Shown here: piece by piece, positions 23,892 to 32,807 of the stretch
Position numbering within the stretch: the first letter of the stretch is position 1
Layout: the number at the start of each line of letters is the position of its first letter
Source of the DNA: Aureimonas flava
Lineage (GTDB): Bacteria; Pseudomonadota; Alphaproteobacteria; Rhizobiales; Rhizobiaceae
NCBI RefSeq assembly: GCF_003583935.1
Contig: NZ_QYRN01000001.1
Location: forward strand, 62,001 to 126,000
DNA length: 64,000 nt
Reading direction: 5' to 3'
The notes under the pieces: model-generated
Seen by the model: the letters and a program-made list of their open reading frames with translations, nothing else
What the model was told of the DNA's origin: nothing
The model's database searches: none
Program-made: the position numbers and the translations under genes

Positions 23892-25559
23892 TTGCAGCGT
23901 TTCGCCGATCTTCTCGACCGCCTCGTCCTGACCCCGTCCCGCAACGGAAAGCTGCGGCTGATGGTGGATCACTTCCGCACGGTGCCCGACCCCGAGCGCG
24001 GCTATGCGCTCGCCGCGATCACCGGCGAGCTCGACATCCGTTCGGTGAAGCCGGCGATGCTGCGCGACCTGATGACCGAGCGGATGGACGAGGTCCTGTT
24101 CGGCTACTCCTACGACTATGTCGGCGATCTGGCGGAGACGATCGCGCTGGTCTGGCCTTCGCCGCACGACGGCGAGGTCGTGCGCCGCAACGACACGCCG
24201 ACTCTGGAGCGGGTCGTCACCGAACTCGACGCGGCGACGCGCGCCGAGGGGCCGCGCCTCGTGGAGGCCTGGCTCGACAGGCTGGACTCCTCGGGCCGCT
24301 ACGCCCTCCTGAAACTCGTGACGGGAAGCCTTCGCATCGGCGTGTCCTCGCGCCTCGCCAAGCAAGCGCTGGCGGATTTCGGGGAGAAGGACATCGTGGA
24401 GATCGAGGAGCTCTGGCACGGGCTCCGGCCGCCCTACCTCGCGCTCTTCGACTGGCTGGAGGGAAGGGCGGACAAGCCGGTGTCGGCCGCCGCCTCGCCG
24501 TTCCGGCCGGTGATGCTGTCGCAGCCGCTGGAGGAGCCCGATCACGGCCGCATCAGGCCGGAGGACTACGCCGCGGAGTGGAAATGGGACGGCATCCGCG
24601 TCCAGGCGACGGTGGAGCGCGGCGTCAAGCGCCTGTATTCGCGCACGGGCGACGACGTGTCGGACGCCTTCCCGGACCTTCTCGACTACATGACGTTCGA
24701 CGGCTCGCTCGATGGCGAGCTTCTGGTCGCGCACCCCGCGCCCAAGGGCGGCGGTCGCCCGGCCGTGCATCCGCACCAGGGCTCGGTGCGCGACGACATC
24801 GTGGTCGGCACCTTTTCGGACCTTCAGCAGCGCCTCAACCGAAAGAGCGTGTCGGCGGCGGTGATGCGCAAGCATCCGGTGTTCCTGCGCACCTACGATC
24901 TTCTGCAGGACGGCGCGGACGATCTGCGCGCGCTGCCCTTCGCCGAAAGGCGGGCGCGGCTCGACCGCTTCGTGGCGGCGCTGGAGCCCAGCCGTTTCGA
25001 CATCTCCCCCTTCGTGCCCTTCTCCGCCTTCGAGGACCTCGCGCGCCTGCGGGCCGACCCGCCCCATCCGGTGATCGAGGGTCTGATGCTGAAGCGGTGG
25101 GACTCGGCCTATGTGCCGGGGCGCCCGAAGGGTCCGTGGTTCAAGTGGAAGCAGGATCCGCACCTGATCGACGCGGTGCTGATGTACGCCCAGCGCGGCC
25201 ACGGCAAGCGTTCGAGCTTCTATTCCGACTACACGTTCGGGGTCTGGACCGGCCCGGACGAGCGGCCCGAGCTGGTGCCCGTCGGCAAGGCCTATTTCGG
25301 CTTCACCGACGAGGAGTTGAAGCAGCTCGACAAATACATCCGCGACAACACGATCGAACGCTTCGGCCCGGTCCGCTCGGTGCGGGCGGAACCCGACCAC
25401 GGCCTCGTGATAGAGGTCGCCTTCGAGGGATTGGCCCGGTCGGCGCGGCACAAGTCGGGCGTCGCCATGCGGTTTCCGCGCGTGTCGCGCCTGCGGTGGG
25501 ACAAGCCGGCCTCCGAGGCGGATCGCCTGGAAACCCTCCAGGCGATGATCGGCGGCTGA
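23892..25559 (+). CDS. ATP-dependent DNA ligase, cisplatin-damage-response type
   Basis: A 555-residue ligase that seals nicks using ATP. Residues 1-205 are the helical DNA-binding domain (LQRFADLLDRLVLTPSRNGK...RGYALAAITGEL). The nucleotidyl-transfer motif EWKWDGIR places the adenylated Lys at 231, followed by YSRTGDD, GELL, and the motif V region EGLMLKRWDS; an OB-fold end has WFKWKQDPHLIDAV. Family members begin with the RFA-LLDRL motif, which here can only be reached from a TTG at 23892; the first ATG would remove part of the domain. The exonuclease usually found beside this ligase is not adjacent. Confidence 0.9.
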   Translation: MQRFADLLDRLVLTPSRNGKLRLMVDHFRTVPDPERGYALAAITGELDIRSVKPAMLRDLMTERMDEVLFGYSYDYVGDLAETIALVWPSPHDGEVVRRNDTPTLERVVTELDAATRAEGPRLVEAWLDRLDSSGRYALLKLVTGSLRIGVSSRLAKQALADFGEKDIVEIEELWHGLRPPYLALFDWLEGRADKPVSAAASPFRPVMLSQPLEEPDHGRIRPEDYAAEWKWDGIRVQATVERGVKRLYSRTGDDVSDAFPDLLDYMTFDGSLDGELLVAHPAPKGGGRPAVHPHQGSVRDDIVVGTFSDLQQRLNRKSVSAAVMRKHPVFLRTYDLLQDGADDLRALPFAERRARLDRFVAALEPSRFDISPFVPFSAFEDLARLRADPPHPVIEGLMLKRWDSAYVPGRPKGPWFKWKQDPHLIDAVLMYAQRGHGKRSSFYSDYTFGVWTGPDERPELVPVGKAYFGFTDEELKQLDKYIRDNTIERFGPVRSVRAEPDHGLVIEVAFEGLARSARHKSGVAMRFPRVSRLRWDKPASEADRLETLQAMIGG

Positions 25560-25652
25560 GCGGCCGGCGTTCACTCCTGTGGCGCGGCGGGCGCTTGCAT
25601 CGCCACAATCGGCCCTCTAACTCCGGACGGACGCTGGATGGAGAGGTTCGAC

Positions 25653-25922
25653 ATGAGCGATCGGGTGACCACATTCCTGGGCGGCTCGCCGCTGGCCGTC
25701 CTGGTCCGGCTTCTCGTGATCTCGCTGCTGGTCGGCATCCTCCTGTCGTGGTTCGACGTCCGGCCCTACGAGATCGTCGACTGGGCCTCCGACTTCGTCC
25801 GCTGGGCGTGGCGCAGCGTCTTCGGCTCGCTCAACCGCGTCGTCGACTACGTGCTCCTCGGCGCGGCCGTCGTGGTGCCCGTCTTCATCGTCTCGCGCCT
25901 CCTGAAGACCGGGCGCGGCTGA
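25653..25922 (+). CDS. DUF6460 small membrane protein
   Basis: An 89-residue protein with two membrane helices (about residues 13-35 and 64-82). SDRVTTFLGGSPLAVLVRLLVISLLVG is typical of a small family known from Hyphomicrobiales. The ATG at 25653 is chosen over 25638 because GAGAGG lies 6 bases before it. Function unknown. Tail-to-tail with the histone deacetylase-like gene, 3 bases apart. Confidence 0.8.
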   Translation: MSDRVTTFLGGSPLAVLVRLLVISLLVGILLSWFDVRPYEIVDWASDFVRWAWRSVFGSLNRVVDYVLLGAAVVVPVFIVSRLLKTGRG

Positions 25923-25925
25923 CGG

Positions 25926-26825
25926 TCAGGCGAATTCGCCCGCCACACGGTGCAGGATCGTGTGGCGGCGGGACAGGGCCTCGATGTCGCGCGAATAGCC
26001 GCCGCCGATGACGCCGGCGACCGGCACGTCCCGCTCGCGGAAGAAGCCGATCACGCGGCGGTCGCGCTCGGCCAGTCCCGCGTCGCTGAGGGACAGGCGG
26101 CCGAGCCTGTCCTCGGCATGCGGGTCCACCCCGGCGTTGTAGAACACGATCTCCGGCCGTGCCCGCTCGAACGCCGTCCGCAGAAGGTCCGGCAGGACGG
26201 CGAGATAGGCCTCGTCGCCCGTGCCGTCGGGAAGGCCGAGATCGATGTCGGACGCGGCCTTCGGGTGCGGGTAGTTCCGCTCCCCGTGGATCGACAAGGT
26301 GAAGACGGCATGGTCGTTGGCGAAGATGCGCGCCGTCCCGTCACCCTGGTGGACGTCGCAGTCGAACACCAGAACCCGGCCGACCTCGCCGTCCGCGACG
26401 AGGACGGAAGCCGCGACGGCCACGTCGTTGAAGACGGAGAAGCCGGCGCCGCCCTCGCGCGCGGCATGGTGGCTTCCGCCGGCCGTGTTGCAGGCCAGCC
26501 CTCGTTCCAGCGCGAGCCGGGCCGCCAGCACCGTGCCTCCCGTCGCGCAGCGCGAGCGGCGCGCGACGCGCTCGTCCACCGCGAAGCCGATCGCCTTCTC
26601 GGTCGCCCTGTCCACCCGCTGGGCGAGCACGGCCTCGACATAGGCGGCGTCGTGGGCGAGCTCCAGCCAGCCTTCCGGCGCAGCGATCGGCTGGAAGAAG
26701 CCGTTCGGCGCCAGCCCGTCCTCGACCAGGATCTCGGCCAACCGCGTGAACTTCGACATGGGGAAACGATGCGCCTCGTCGAACAGCGCGTCGAAGGCCG
26801 GGTGGTGGACGATCGCCAGAGCCAC
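25926..26825 (-). CDS. Histone deacetylase-family amidohydrolase
   Basis: A 299-residue zinc amidohydrolase of the arginase/deacetylase fold. Catalytic features are GGSHHAAREGGAGFSVFND (paired His near 118-119) and the metal site DCDVHQGDGT (about 154-163), with YNAGVDPHAEDRLG carrying another Asp ligand. Bacterial members deacetylate acetylpolyamines or other small acetylamides. Starts at GTG 26825, 13 bases after the pyrD stop, so it is probably the last gene of the DUF952-pyrD operon. The substrate cannot be read from sequence. Confidence 0.88.
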   Translation of the reverse strand: MALAIVHHPAFDALFDEAHRFPMSKFTRLAEILVEDGLAPNGFFQPIAAPEGWLELAHDAAYVEAVLAQRVDRATEKAIGFAVDERVARRSRCATGGTVLAARLALERGLACNTAGGSHHAAREGGAGFSVFNDVAVAASVLVADGEVGRVLVFDCDVHQGDGTARIFANDHAVFTLSIHGERNYPHPKAASDIDLGLPDGTGDEAYLAVLPDLLRTAFERARPEIVFYNAGVDPHAEDRLGRLSLSDAGLAERDRRVIGFFRERDVPVAGVIGGGYSRDIEALSRRHTILHRVAGEFA

Positions 26826-26838
26826 CGCGATCAGCCGT

Positions 26839-27957
26839 TCACGGGCGCTGGACCTCCCAGCCGAGCGGCGGTCCGCCGGCCAGGATTTCGTCCACCCGCG
26901 TGTCGCGGACGCTCGCGATCGTGTCGATGCCGGCGCGGTCCAGATGGCGCGACAGGTCGTTCAGGATGCGGATCGGCAGGTCGGGCCCGCCGTAGACGAG
27001 GGCCGTGTAGAGCTGCACGAGATCGGCACCGGCCTCCATCTTGCGCAGGAAGGTCGAGGCGTTCTCGACGCCGCCGACGCCGATCAGTGGAACGTCGGGC
27101 CCCATGGCGCGACGGAACATCGCCAGCACGTAGGTCGAGCGGTCGAACACCGGGCGCCCGGACAGGCCACCGGCCTCGTCGGCGTTCGGGCGCCCTTCGA
27201 CGCCATGGCGCGACAGCGTGGTGTTGGAGACGATCAGCCCTTCGACCTTGCGATGCTTGGCCGTGTCGGCGAGCGCCCAGATCTCGTCCTCGCTGAGGTC
27301 GGGGGCCACCTTCAGGAACACCGGCCGGCGCTTGGTGGCGGCTAGCGCCGCCGCGCCGTCCCGCGCGGCCATCACGAATTCCAGGAGGCGGTCGAGATCC
27401 GACCCCTGCTGGAGCTTGCGAAGGCCCGGCGTGTTGGGGGACGAGACGTTGACGGTCAGGTAGCTCGCCAGTGCCTCGAACCGGTGGATGCCGGCCACGT
27501 AGTCGGCGATGCGGTCCTCGGAGTCCTTGTTGGCGCCGATGTTGACCCCGACGATGCCCGCCTTGCGCGAGCGCGCTTCCATCCGTTCGGCGACGTCCGC
27601 GTGGCCATGGTTGTTGAAGCCGAGCCGGTTGATCACGGCCGCCGCGCCGGGCAGGCGGAAGACGCGCGGCTTGTCGTTGCCCTCCTGCGGCAGCGGCGTC
27701 ACCGTCCCCACTTCCACGAAGCCGAAGCCGAGACGCAGCGCCGCGTCCGCGACTTCCGCGTTCTTGTCGTAGCCGGCGGCGAGGCCGAGAGGGTTCGGAA
27801 AGGTGATGCCCGCCACCTCGGTGCGCAGGCGCGCGTCGACCGGGCGGTTGCGTCGCGGCACCAGCCCGCGCCTCAGCGCCTCCACCGAAAGGCCATGGGC
27901 GCGCTCGGCGTCGAGCTTGAACAGGAGCGGGCGGGCGAGCCCGTAGAGGCCGCTCAT
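26839..27957 (-). CDS. pyrD: Dihydroorotate dehydrogenase (quinone), class 2
   Basis: A 372-residue membrane-associated flavoprotein that oxidises dihydroorotate to orotate in pyrimidine synthesis, passing electrons to quinone. The N-terminal helical part (YGLARPLLFKLDAERAHGLSVEAL) is the class 2 extension. NPLGLAAGYDKN, INRLGFNNHG, NVSSPNTPGLR with the catalytic Ser, and IGVGGV near the end are conserved. The start overlaps the stop of the DUF952 gene by 4 bases. Length is normal for class 2. Confidence 0.97.
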   Translation of the reverse strand: MSGLYGLARPLLFKLDAERAHGLSVEALRRGLVPRRNRPVDARLRTEVAGITFPNPLGLAAGYDKNAEVADAALRLGFGFVEVGTVTPLPQEGNDKPRVFRLPGAAAVINRLGFNNHGHADVAERMEARSRKAGIVGVNIGANKDSEDRIADYVAGIHRFEALASYLTVNVSSPNTPGLRKLQQGSDLDRLLEFVMAARDGAAALAATKRRPVFLKVAPDLSEDEIWALADTAKHRKVEGLIVSNTTLSRHGVEGRPNADEAGGLSGRPVFDRSTYVLAMFRRAMGPDVPLIGVGGVENASTFLRKMEAGADLVQLYTALVYGGPDLPIRILNDLSRHLDRAGIDTIASVRDTRVDEILAGGPPLGWEVQRP

Positions 27958-28307
27958 CGAACGCTTCCGGGAAACACGTGGTGTCCGTCCGGGCCCAGCG
28001 GCAGGTCGGCGACGTAGACCACGGCCGCCATCGACAGCTCGCCATAGAGATGCGGGAACAGGTCGCCGCCGCGCGAGGGTTCCCATTTGAGCGCCGCGCC
28101 GAGCTTCTCGGGATCCACGGCCGCCACAATCAGCGTCGGCTCGCCGGCGAAGTGCTTGGCGGCCGTCTCGCGAACCTGTGCGGCGGTCGAGAAGTGGATG
28201 TAGCCGTCCTTGAGATCGACCGGCGCCCCCGCGAACCGGCCGGCCGCTTCGGCTGCGAGCCACTCGGACCGGGGCGAAAGTTTGAAGATGAGCGCGCGCT
28301 GTTCCAT
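27954..28307 (-). CDS. DUF952 family protein
   Basis: A 117-residue protein. IFKL, then DLKDGYIHFSTAAQVRETAAKHFAG (about residues 31-55) and LKWEPSRGGDLFPHLYGEL (about 72-90) are the family pattern, with conserved His residues in FPHLYG. Function unknown; the family is often beside pyrD in alphaproteobacteria. Its stop overlaps the pyrD start by 4 bases, so the two are co-translated. No signal peptide or membrane segment. Confidence 0.88.
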   Translation of the reverse strand: MEQRALIFKLSPRSEWLAAEAAGRFAGAPVDLKDGYIHFSTAAQVRETAAKHFAGEPTLIVAAVDPEKLGAALKWEPSRGGDLFPHLYGELSMAAVVYVADLPLGPDGHHVFPGSVR

Positions 28308-28338
28308 GAAAATCGCCTGCCAGACCCGTCCGACCACG

Positions 28339-29352
28339 TCAATCGGCAGCCGGCGCCCCGACCGTGGCCGGACGCGATGCCGCAACCTCGGCCCTGCGTC
28401 GGATCAGGAAGTCGGCCATTGCGCGCTCGGACCGCGTGCCCGCTTCGCTCGCGAAGGCCTCGTACACGTGGCACCCGTCGGGCTGGACGCGCAGCTCGGC
28501 CCGGTTGCCGGCCGCCAGCCAGCGCGCGCTCATGAACAGCGTGTCGTCGAGCAGGAGGTCGCGCGTTCCCACGCCGAACAGCGCGGGCGGCAGGCCATCT
28601 AGGCGCGCATGGAGCGGCGAGACGTCGGGATCCCGCAGATCGAAGGTCTGCGGCACGAAGCGGCGCACGAACTCGCCGACGTCGTCCGTGTTGAGGATCA
28701 GCCGCTCCGCGCCGAAATTGCGCACGCTGGGCGTCAGCGAAAGGTCGTAGCAGCCCGCCACGAGATTGGCCGCTTGGAACGGCATGGCGCCGTGGCGGTC
28801 GCGAAGCCGCAGCAGCGTGACGACGGACAGGTGTGCGCCGGCCGATTCGCCGCCGATGGCGAGAAAGGCGGTCGGAAGATCCGGGAGCCGACCCTCCGCC
28901 AGCGCCAGCGCGACCGCCTCGCAGTCGTCCGGCCCGGCGGGAAACGGGTGTTCGGGCGCGAGGCGATAGTCCACGGAGGCGACGCACAGGCCCGTCGCGT
29001 CGGCGAGGCGGCGCAGGCGGGGGTCGTTCTCCACCGCCTCGCCGAACATCCAGCCGCCGCCGTGGAAGTGCAGATAGGTGCCGAGCGCGCGCCCGTCGGC
29101 GGGTCGCAGGATGCGGATAGGGATGGCGTGACCGCCTGCCGCCGGCAGGTCGAGGGTGATGGCTTGCGCGTCGGGCGCAAGACCTGGAAACACGCCGAGC
29201 CCCTGCCGCCGGGCGGCCCGCACCACATCGACCGGAAAGGACCAGGGGCTGGGCCGGCTGGCCTGGAACGCCGCGATCTCGGCGTTCAGCCGCCGCAGCT
29301 CGTCGTCGCGCGCCGCGAAGACGGTTTCGGAAAGAACCATGCCGCTGCCCAT
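28339..29352 (-). CDS. Alpha/beta hydrolase esterase, hormone-sensitive-lipase family
   Basis: A 337-residue hydrolase. The oxyanion-hole motif HFHGGGW (about residues 94-100), nucleophile motif GESAG (about 167-171), a DLLLDDT segment with the catalytic Asp, and DGCHVYEAF with the catalytic His define the family. Likely hydrolyses short acyl esters in the cytoplasm. AGGAG before the ATG at 29352 fixes the start. Divergent from the YjbQ gene, with 68 bases between. Confidence 0.9.
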   Translation of the reverse strand: MGSGMVLSETVFAARDDELRRLNAEIAAFQASRPSPWSFPVDVVRAARRQGLGVFPGLAPDAQAITLDLPAAGGHAIPIRILRPADGRALGTYLHFHGGGWMFGEAVENDPRLRRLADATGLCVASVDYRLAPEHPFPAGPDDCEAVALALAEGRLPDLPTAFLAIGGESAGAHLSVVTLLRLRDRHGAMPFQAANLVAGCYDLSLTPSVRNFGAERLILNTDDVGEFVRRFVPQTFDLRDPDVSPLHARLDGLPPALFGVGTRDLLLDDTLFMSARWLAAGNRAELRVQPDGCHVYEAFASEAGTRSERAMADFLIRRRAEVAASRPATVGAPAAD

Positions 29353-29420
29353 GTCGGAACTCCTCTCGCCGCCCAGGTCCTGGACGCCATATGGCACGAG
29401 ACCCGGAAGGTAGGTCGATC

Positions 29421-29858
29421 GTGCAACCCGTCACCCATCAGTTTCTCCACCGCCTCGGTCTCGAGACGCGCGGCAAGGGGCTCACCGAGATCACGCGCGA
29501 GATCGCGGCCGCGCTCGCTGCCGAGAGTGCGGGCGACGGGCTGCTGACTGTCTTCGTGCGCCACACATCGGCGTCGCTGACGATCCAGGAGAACGCCGAC
29601 CCGGACGTGCGGATCGATCTCCTGTCGGCGTTCGAGCGGCTGGCGCCCGAGGGTGCGGCCTATGTCCACACGATCGAGGGGCCGGACGACATGCCCGCCC
29701 ATATCAAGACCGCGCTCACCGACACCAGCCTCGGCGTTCCGGTCGAGGACGGGCGCATGGTGCTCGGCACCTGGCAGGGCATCTATCTGTTCGAGCACCG
29801 CAGCCGGCCGCACCGGCGCGAGATCGTGCTGCAGTTCCTCGGCTCCAAACGCGGCTGA
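29421..29858 (+). CDS. YjbQ / UPF0047 family protein
   Basis: A 145-residue protein. GKGLTEITREI, VFVRHTSASLTIQENADPDVR (about residues 41-61) and LGTWQGIYLFEHRSRPHRREI (near the end) are the family motifs, including conserved His and Asn. Members show low thiamine-phosphate synthase activity, but their real job is unsettled. A GTG at 29421 preceded by GGAAGG gives the usual family start; an ATG at 29391 would add 10 residues and cannot be excluded. Confidence 0.88.
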   Translation: MQPVTHQFLHRLGLETRGKGLTEITREIAAALAAESAGDGLLTVFVRHTSASLTIQENADPDVRIDLLSAFERLAPEGAAYVHTIEGPDDMPAHIKTALTDTSLGVPVEDGRMVLGTWQGIYLFEHRSRPHRREIVLQFLGSKRG

Positions 29859-29945
29859 TTCTCGCTCGCGCCCAGGTTGCCGTGGCGAAACCCTGCGATA
29901 CGTTTCCTTCACGAGATCGCGAGTTGGGTGGAAGGGGTCGGTGCC

Positions 29946-30404
29946 GTGCTCAAGGAGTTTCGTGAGTTCGCCCTCAAGGGCAACATGGTCGATCTGGCCA
30001 TCGGCATAATCATCGGCGCCGCCTTCTCCGGCCTCGTCAACTCCATCGTCGCCGACATCATCATGCCGGTCGTCGGCCTCGTCACCGGCGGGGTGGACTT
30101 CTCCAATCAGTTCATCCCCCTGAGCTCCAGCGTCACCGCCACGAGCCTTGCCCAGGCTCGCGAGCAGGGCGCGGTGATCGCCTACGGCAACTTCCTGACG
30201 CTGGCGATCAACTTCGTGATCGTCGCCTTCGTGCTGTTCCTCGTGGTGAAGGGCATGAACCGGATGAAGCGCAAGGAGGAGGCCAAGCCGCCCCAGGTCG
30301 CCGAGGTGCCGCGCGAGGAGAAGCTGCTGGAGGAGATCCGCGATCTCCTGGCCGGCGGTCGTTCCACCGTTCGGCCGGGACAGGTGCCCGGCGGCGAATT
30401 CTAG
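29946..30404 (+). CDS. mscL: Large-conductance mechanosensitive channel
   Basis: A 152-residue inner-membrane channel that opens under membrane tension to release solutes during osmotic downshock. [40 protein letters not shown] (about 2-41) is the conserved first helix, and a second helix is at about 83-107, followed by MKRKEE and a C-terminal amphipathic bundle. GTG start at 29946 with GGAAGGGG upstream. The gap from yjbQ is 87 bases, so a separate promoter is possible. Confidence 0.95.
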   Translation: MLKEFREFALKGNMVDLAIGIIIGAAFSGLVNSIVADIIMPVVGLVTGGVDFSNQFIPLSSSVTATSLAQAREQGAVIAYGNFLTLAINFVIVAFVLFLVVKGMNRMKRKEEAKPPQVAEVPREEKLLEEIRDLLAGGRSTVRPGQVPGGEF

Positions 30405-30512
30405 AAGGGGCGCCCACCGTTCGGGCTTGACGAACCGGGCGGAAAGATCGAGTCCCGGCGTAGCGGACCCGCGAACCGTCGGTGGTCCGAACGTTGATCC
30501 GGAACACCCAGC

Positions 30513-31682
30513 ATGAGCCTTCTCCAGCGTCTGCGTCCGGCCGCGCTCGCCGCGCCCGAGAGCGGCATCGTCGCCGTCATCAACCATGCGCGCGGCCGCG
30601 ACGGTTTGATTCCCCTCTGGGCCGGCGAGGGCGACCTCGCGACGCCGGCCTTCATCGCGGAAGCGGCAGCCCGCGCCTTGCGCGAAGGGGAGACGTTCTA
30701 CACCTGGCAGCGCGGCATTCCCGAGCTGCGCGAGGCGATCGCCGGCTATACCGAACGCCTCTACGGGCGCCCGACCGCGCCGGACCGCATCTTCGTCACC
30801 GGCTCCGGCATGCATGCGATCCAGCTCGTGCTTGCCGCGCTCGCGGGCGAGGGCGACGAGGTGGTGTTCGTCTCGCCGCTATGGCCGAACTTCGCTGCCG
30901 CCGCGGGCCTGTGCGGCGCGCGGGCGGTGGACGTTGCGCTCGACTGGACGGGCGAAGACTGGGCGCTCGACCTCGACCGGCTGCGCGACGCGATCACGCC
31001 CTGCACGCGTGCCATCTTCGTCAACACGCCCAACAATCCGACCGGCTGGACGGCCGACGCCGCGACGATCCGGGGCATCCTCGCCATCGCGCGCGAGGCG
31101 GGCGTCTTCGTGGTCGCCGACGAGATCTACAGCCGCTTCTTCTACGGCGGCACGCGCGCGCCGTCCTTCCATGACGCGATGGGCGAGGAGGATGCGCTGA
31201 TCTTCGTCAATTCCTTCTCCAAGAACTGGGCGATGACGGGTTGGCGCGTCGGCTGGATCGAGGCGCCGGCGGCGTTCGGTCAGACGATCGAGAACCTCGT
31301 GCAGTATTCCAATTCCGGCGTCGCGGCCTTCATGCAGCGCGGTGCGGTGGCCGCGATCGAGGGGGGCGAGGCGTTCGTGGCCGAGCAGGTCGCCCGCGCG
31401 GCCGAAGCGCGGCGTATCTTCACCGGCGCCCTGGCCGCCACCAACCGCGTGTCCGTCGCACCGCCCGCCGGCGCGTTCTACGCCTTCTTCGCCATCGACG
31501 GCATCACCGACGGGATGCAGGCGGCTCTGCGGATCGCGGACGAGGCATTGGTGGGCCTTGCGCCCGGCGGCGCCTTCGCGCCCACGACGCGCGGTCACCT
31601 GCGCGCCTGCTTCCATCGGCGTCTGGACCAGGTCGAGGAGTCCGCCGCCCGGCTCGCGGAGTGGATCGGGCGGCAGCCTTGA
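30513..31682 (+). CDS. PLP-dependent aminotransferase, class I/II
   Basis: A 389-residue aminotransferase. The motif NTPNNPTGW (about 171-179), ADEIYSRFFYGG (about 203-214), the SFSKNW Schiff-base motif with Lys237, and MTGWRVGW with conserved Arg are those of the aspartate-aminotransferase fold. Substrate undefined; the closest general class is aspartate/aromatic or alanine-type. The stop overlaps the TTG start of the following AbrB-type membrane gene, suggesting an operon. Confidence 0.9.
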   Translation: MSLLQRLRPAALAAPESGIVAVINHARGRDGLIPLWAGEGDLATPAFIAEAAARALREGETFYTWQRGIPELREAIAGYTERLYGRPTAPDRIFVTGSGMHAIQLVLAALAGEGDEVVFVSPLWPNFAAAAGLCGARAVDVALDWTGEDWALDLDRLRDAITPCTRAIFVNTPNNPTGWTADAATIRGILAIAREAGVFVVADEIYSRFFYGGTRAPSFHDAMGEEDALIFVNSFSKNWAMTGWRVGWIEAPAAFGQTIENLVQYSNSGVAAFMQRGAVAAIEGGEAFVAEQVARAAEARRIFTGALAATNRVSVAPPAGAFYAFFAIDGITDGMQAALRIADEALVGLAPGGAFAPTTRGHLRACFHRRLDQVEESAARLAEWIGRQP

Positions 31683-32776
31683 ACCGCTACGCGCAGGCGG
31701 CGCTGACGATCGCCATCGGGGCCGCCGGCGGGGGCCTCGCCGCCTTCGCGGGGTTGCCGGTCGCCTGGTTGCTCGGCGCGACGGTCGCGGTGGTCGTCGC
31801 CACGCTGTCCGGCCTGACGCTCCGGGTGCCCGACCGCCTGCGCGACGCGACCTTCTTCGTGCTCGGCATCCAGGCCGGTTCCGGGGTGACGCCCGATGTG
31901 GTGAACCAGTTGACGCTGTGGCCGCTGTCCTTCGCGATCCAGATGGTCGGCGTCCTGCTCATCGTTTTGGCGACCAAGGTGTTCCTGGAGCGCGTCTTCG
32001 GGTGGGACCGGGAGACCGCGCTCTTCGCCTCGCTTCCAGGCGCCATGTCCTTCGTGCTGGCCGCCGCTTCCGAGACGCGGGCGGACATGACCCGCATCGT
32101 GGTGGTGCAGTCGACGCGCCTCCTGCTCCTGATCGGCGTGCTGACGCCGATGCTCGCCTGGCTGGAAGGCGGGCAGGAGGTGGACGGCGCGCTGCGCGGC
32201 GGCGTGATCGGGTCGCCCCTGCAATACGCGATCCTCGCCGGTGTCAGCGCCGCCTGCGCCTGGATCGGGGTTCGCAGCCGGCTGCCCGGCGGTCTCATCC
32301 TCGGCGCCCTCTTCGCCAGCGCCTTCCTGCATGGGACGGAGATCGCTCCGGTCGCGATCCCCAACTGGATCGCGATCCCGGCTCTGGTCGTGCTCGGCTG
32401 CTCCATCGGAGCGCGGCTTCGGCCGGAACACCGCAACGCCATGGTCGAACTGCTGTCCGCTTCGCTGGGCGCCTTCGCGATCGGTCTGGGGCTTTCGGGG
32501 CTCGCCGGCTTGGTGGCGCTGGCCACGCTCGGCATCGCCTTCGGCAAGATAGCGCTGGCCTACGCGCCGGGCGCGCTGGAAGCGCTCACGGTGCTGGCGT
32601 TCCAGTTCAACCTGGATCCCGCCTATGTGGCGGCCCACCATGTGGTGCGCTTCGTCGGGCTGGCGCTGATCGTCCCCGTGCTGGCTCGCCGTCTGCCGCG
32701 CGTGCGCACGCAAGACAGCGTGGTGCGCAAGGAGGCGGCGCCGGCCGCGGCCTCGCGCGATACCGAAAACGATTGA
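31679..32776 (+). CDS. AbrB-family membrane protein
   Basis: A 365-residue integral membrane protein, with about nine or ten hydrophobic segments forming two similar halves; each half carries a GLPxAWLLGA / LPGGLILGAL type motif. Members are often labelled AbrB or ammonia monooxygenase but are probably transporters. It starts at TTG 31679, sharing four bases (TTGA) with the aminotransferase stop; no ATG or GTG nearby keeps the first helix. The C-terminal 30 residues are polar. Confidence 0.82.
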   Translation: MNRYAQAALTIAIGAAGGGLAAFAGLPVAWLLGATVAVVVATLSGLTLRVPDRLRDATFFVLGIQAGSGVTPDVVNQLTLWPLSFAIQMVGVLLIVLATKVFLERVFGWDRETALFASLPGAMSFVLAAASETRADMTRIVVVQSTRLLLLIGVLTPMLAWLEGGQEVDGALRGGVIGSPLQYAILAGVSAACAWIGVRSRLPGGLILGALFASAFLHGTEIAPVAIPNWIAIPALVVLGCSIGARLRPEHRNAMVELLSASLGAFAIGLGLSGLAGLVALATLGIAFGKIALAYAPGALEALTVLAFQFNLDPAYVAAHHVVRFVGLALIVPVLARRLPRVRTQDSVVRKEAAPAAASRDTEND

Positions 32777-32807
32777 GTGCGCGGCCGGCTGCCGGGCTCG
32801 ACGACCC

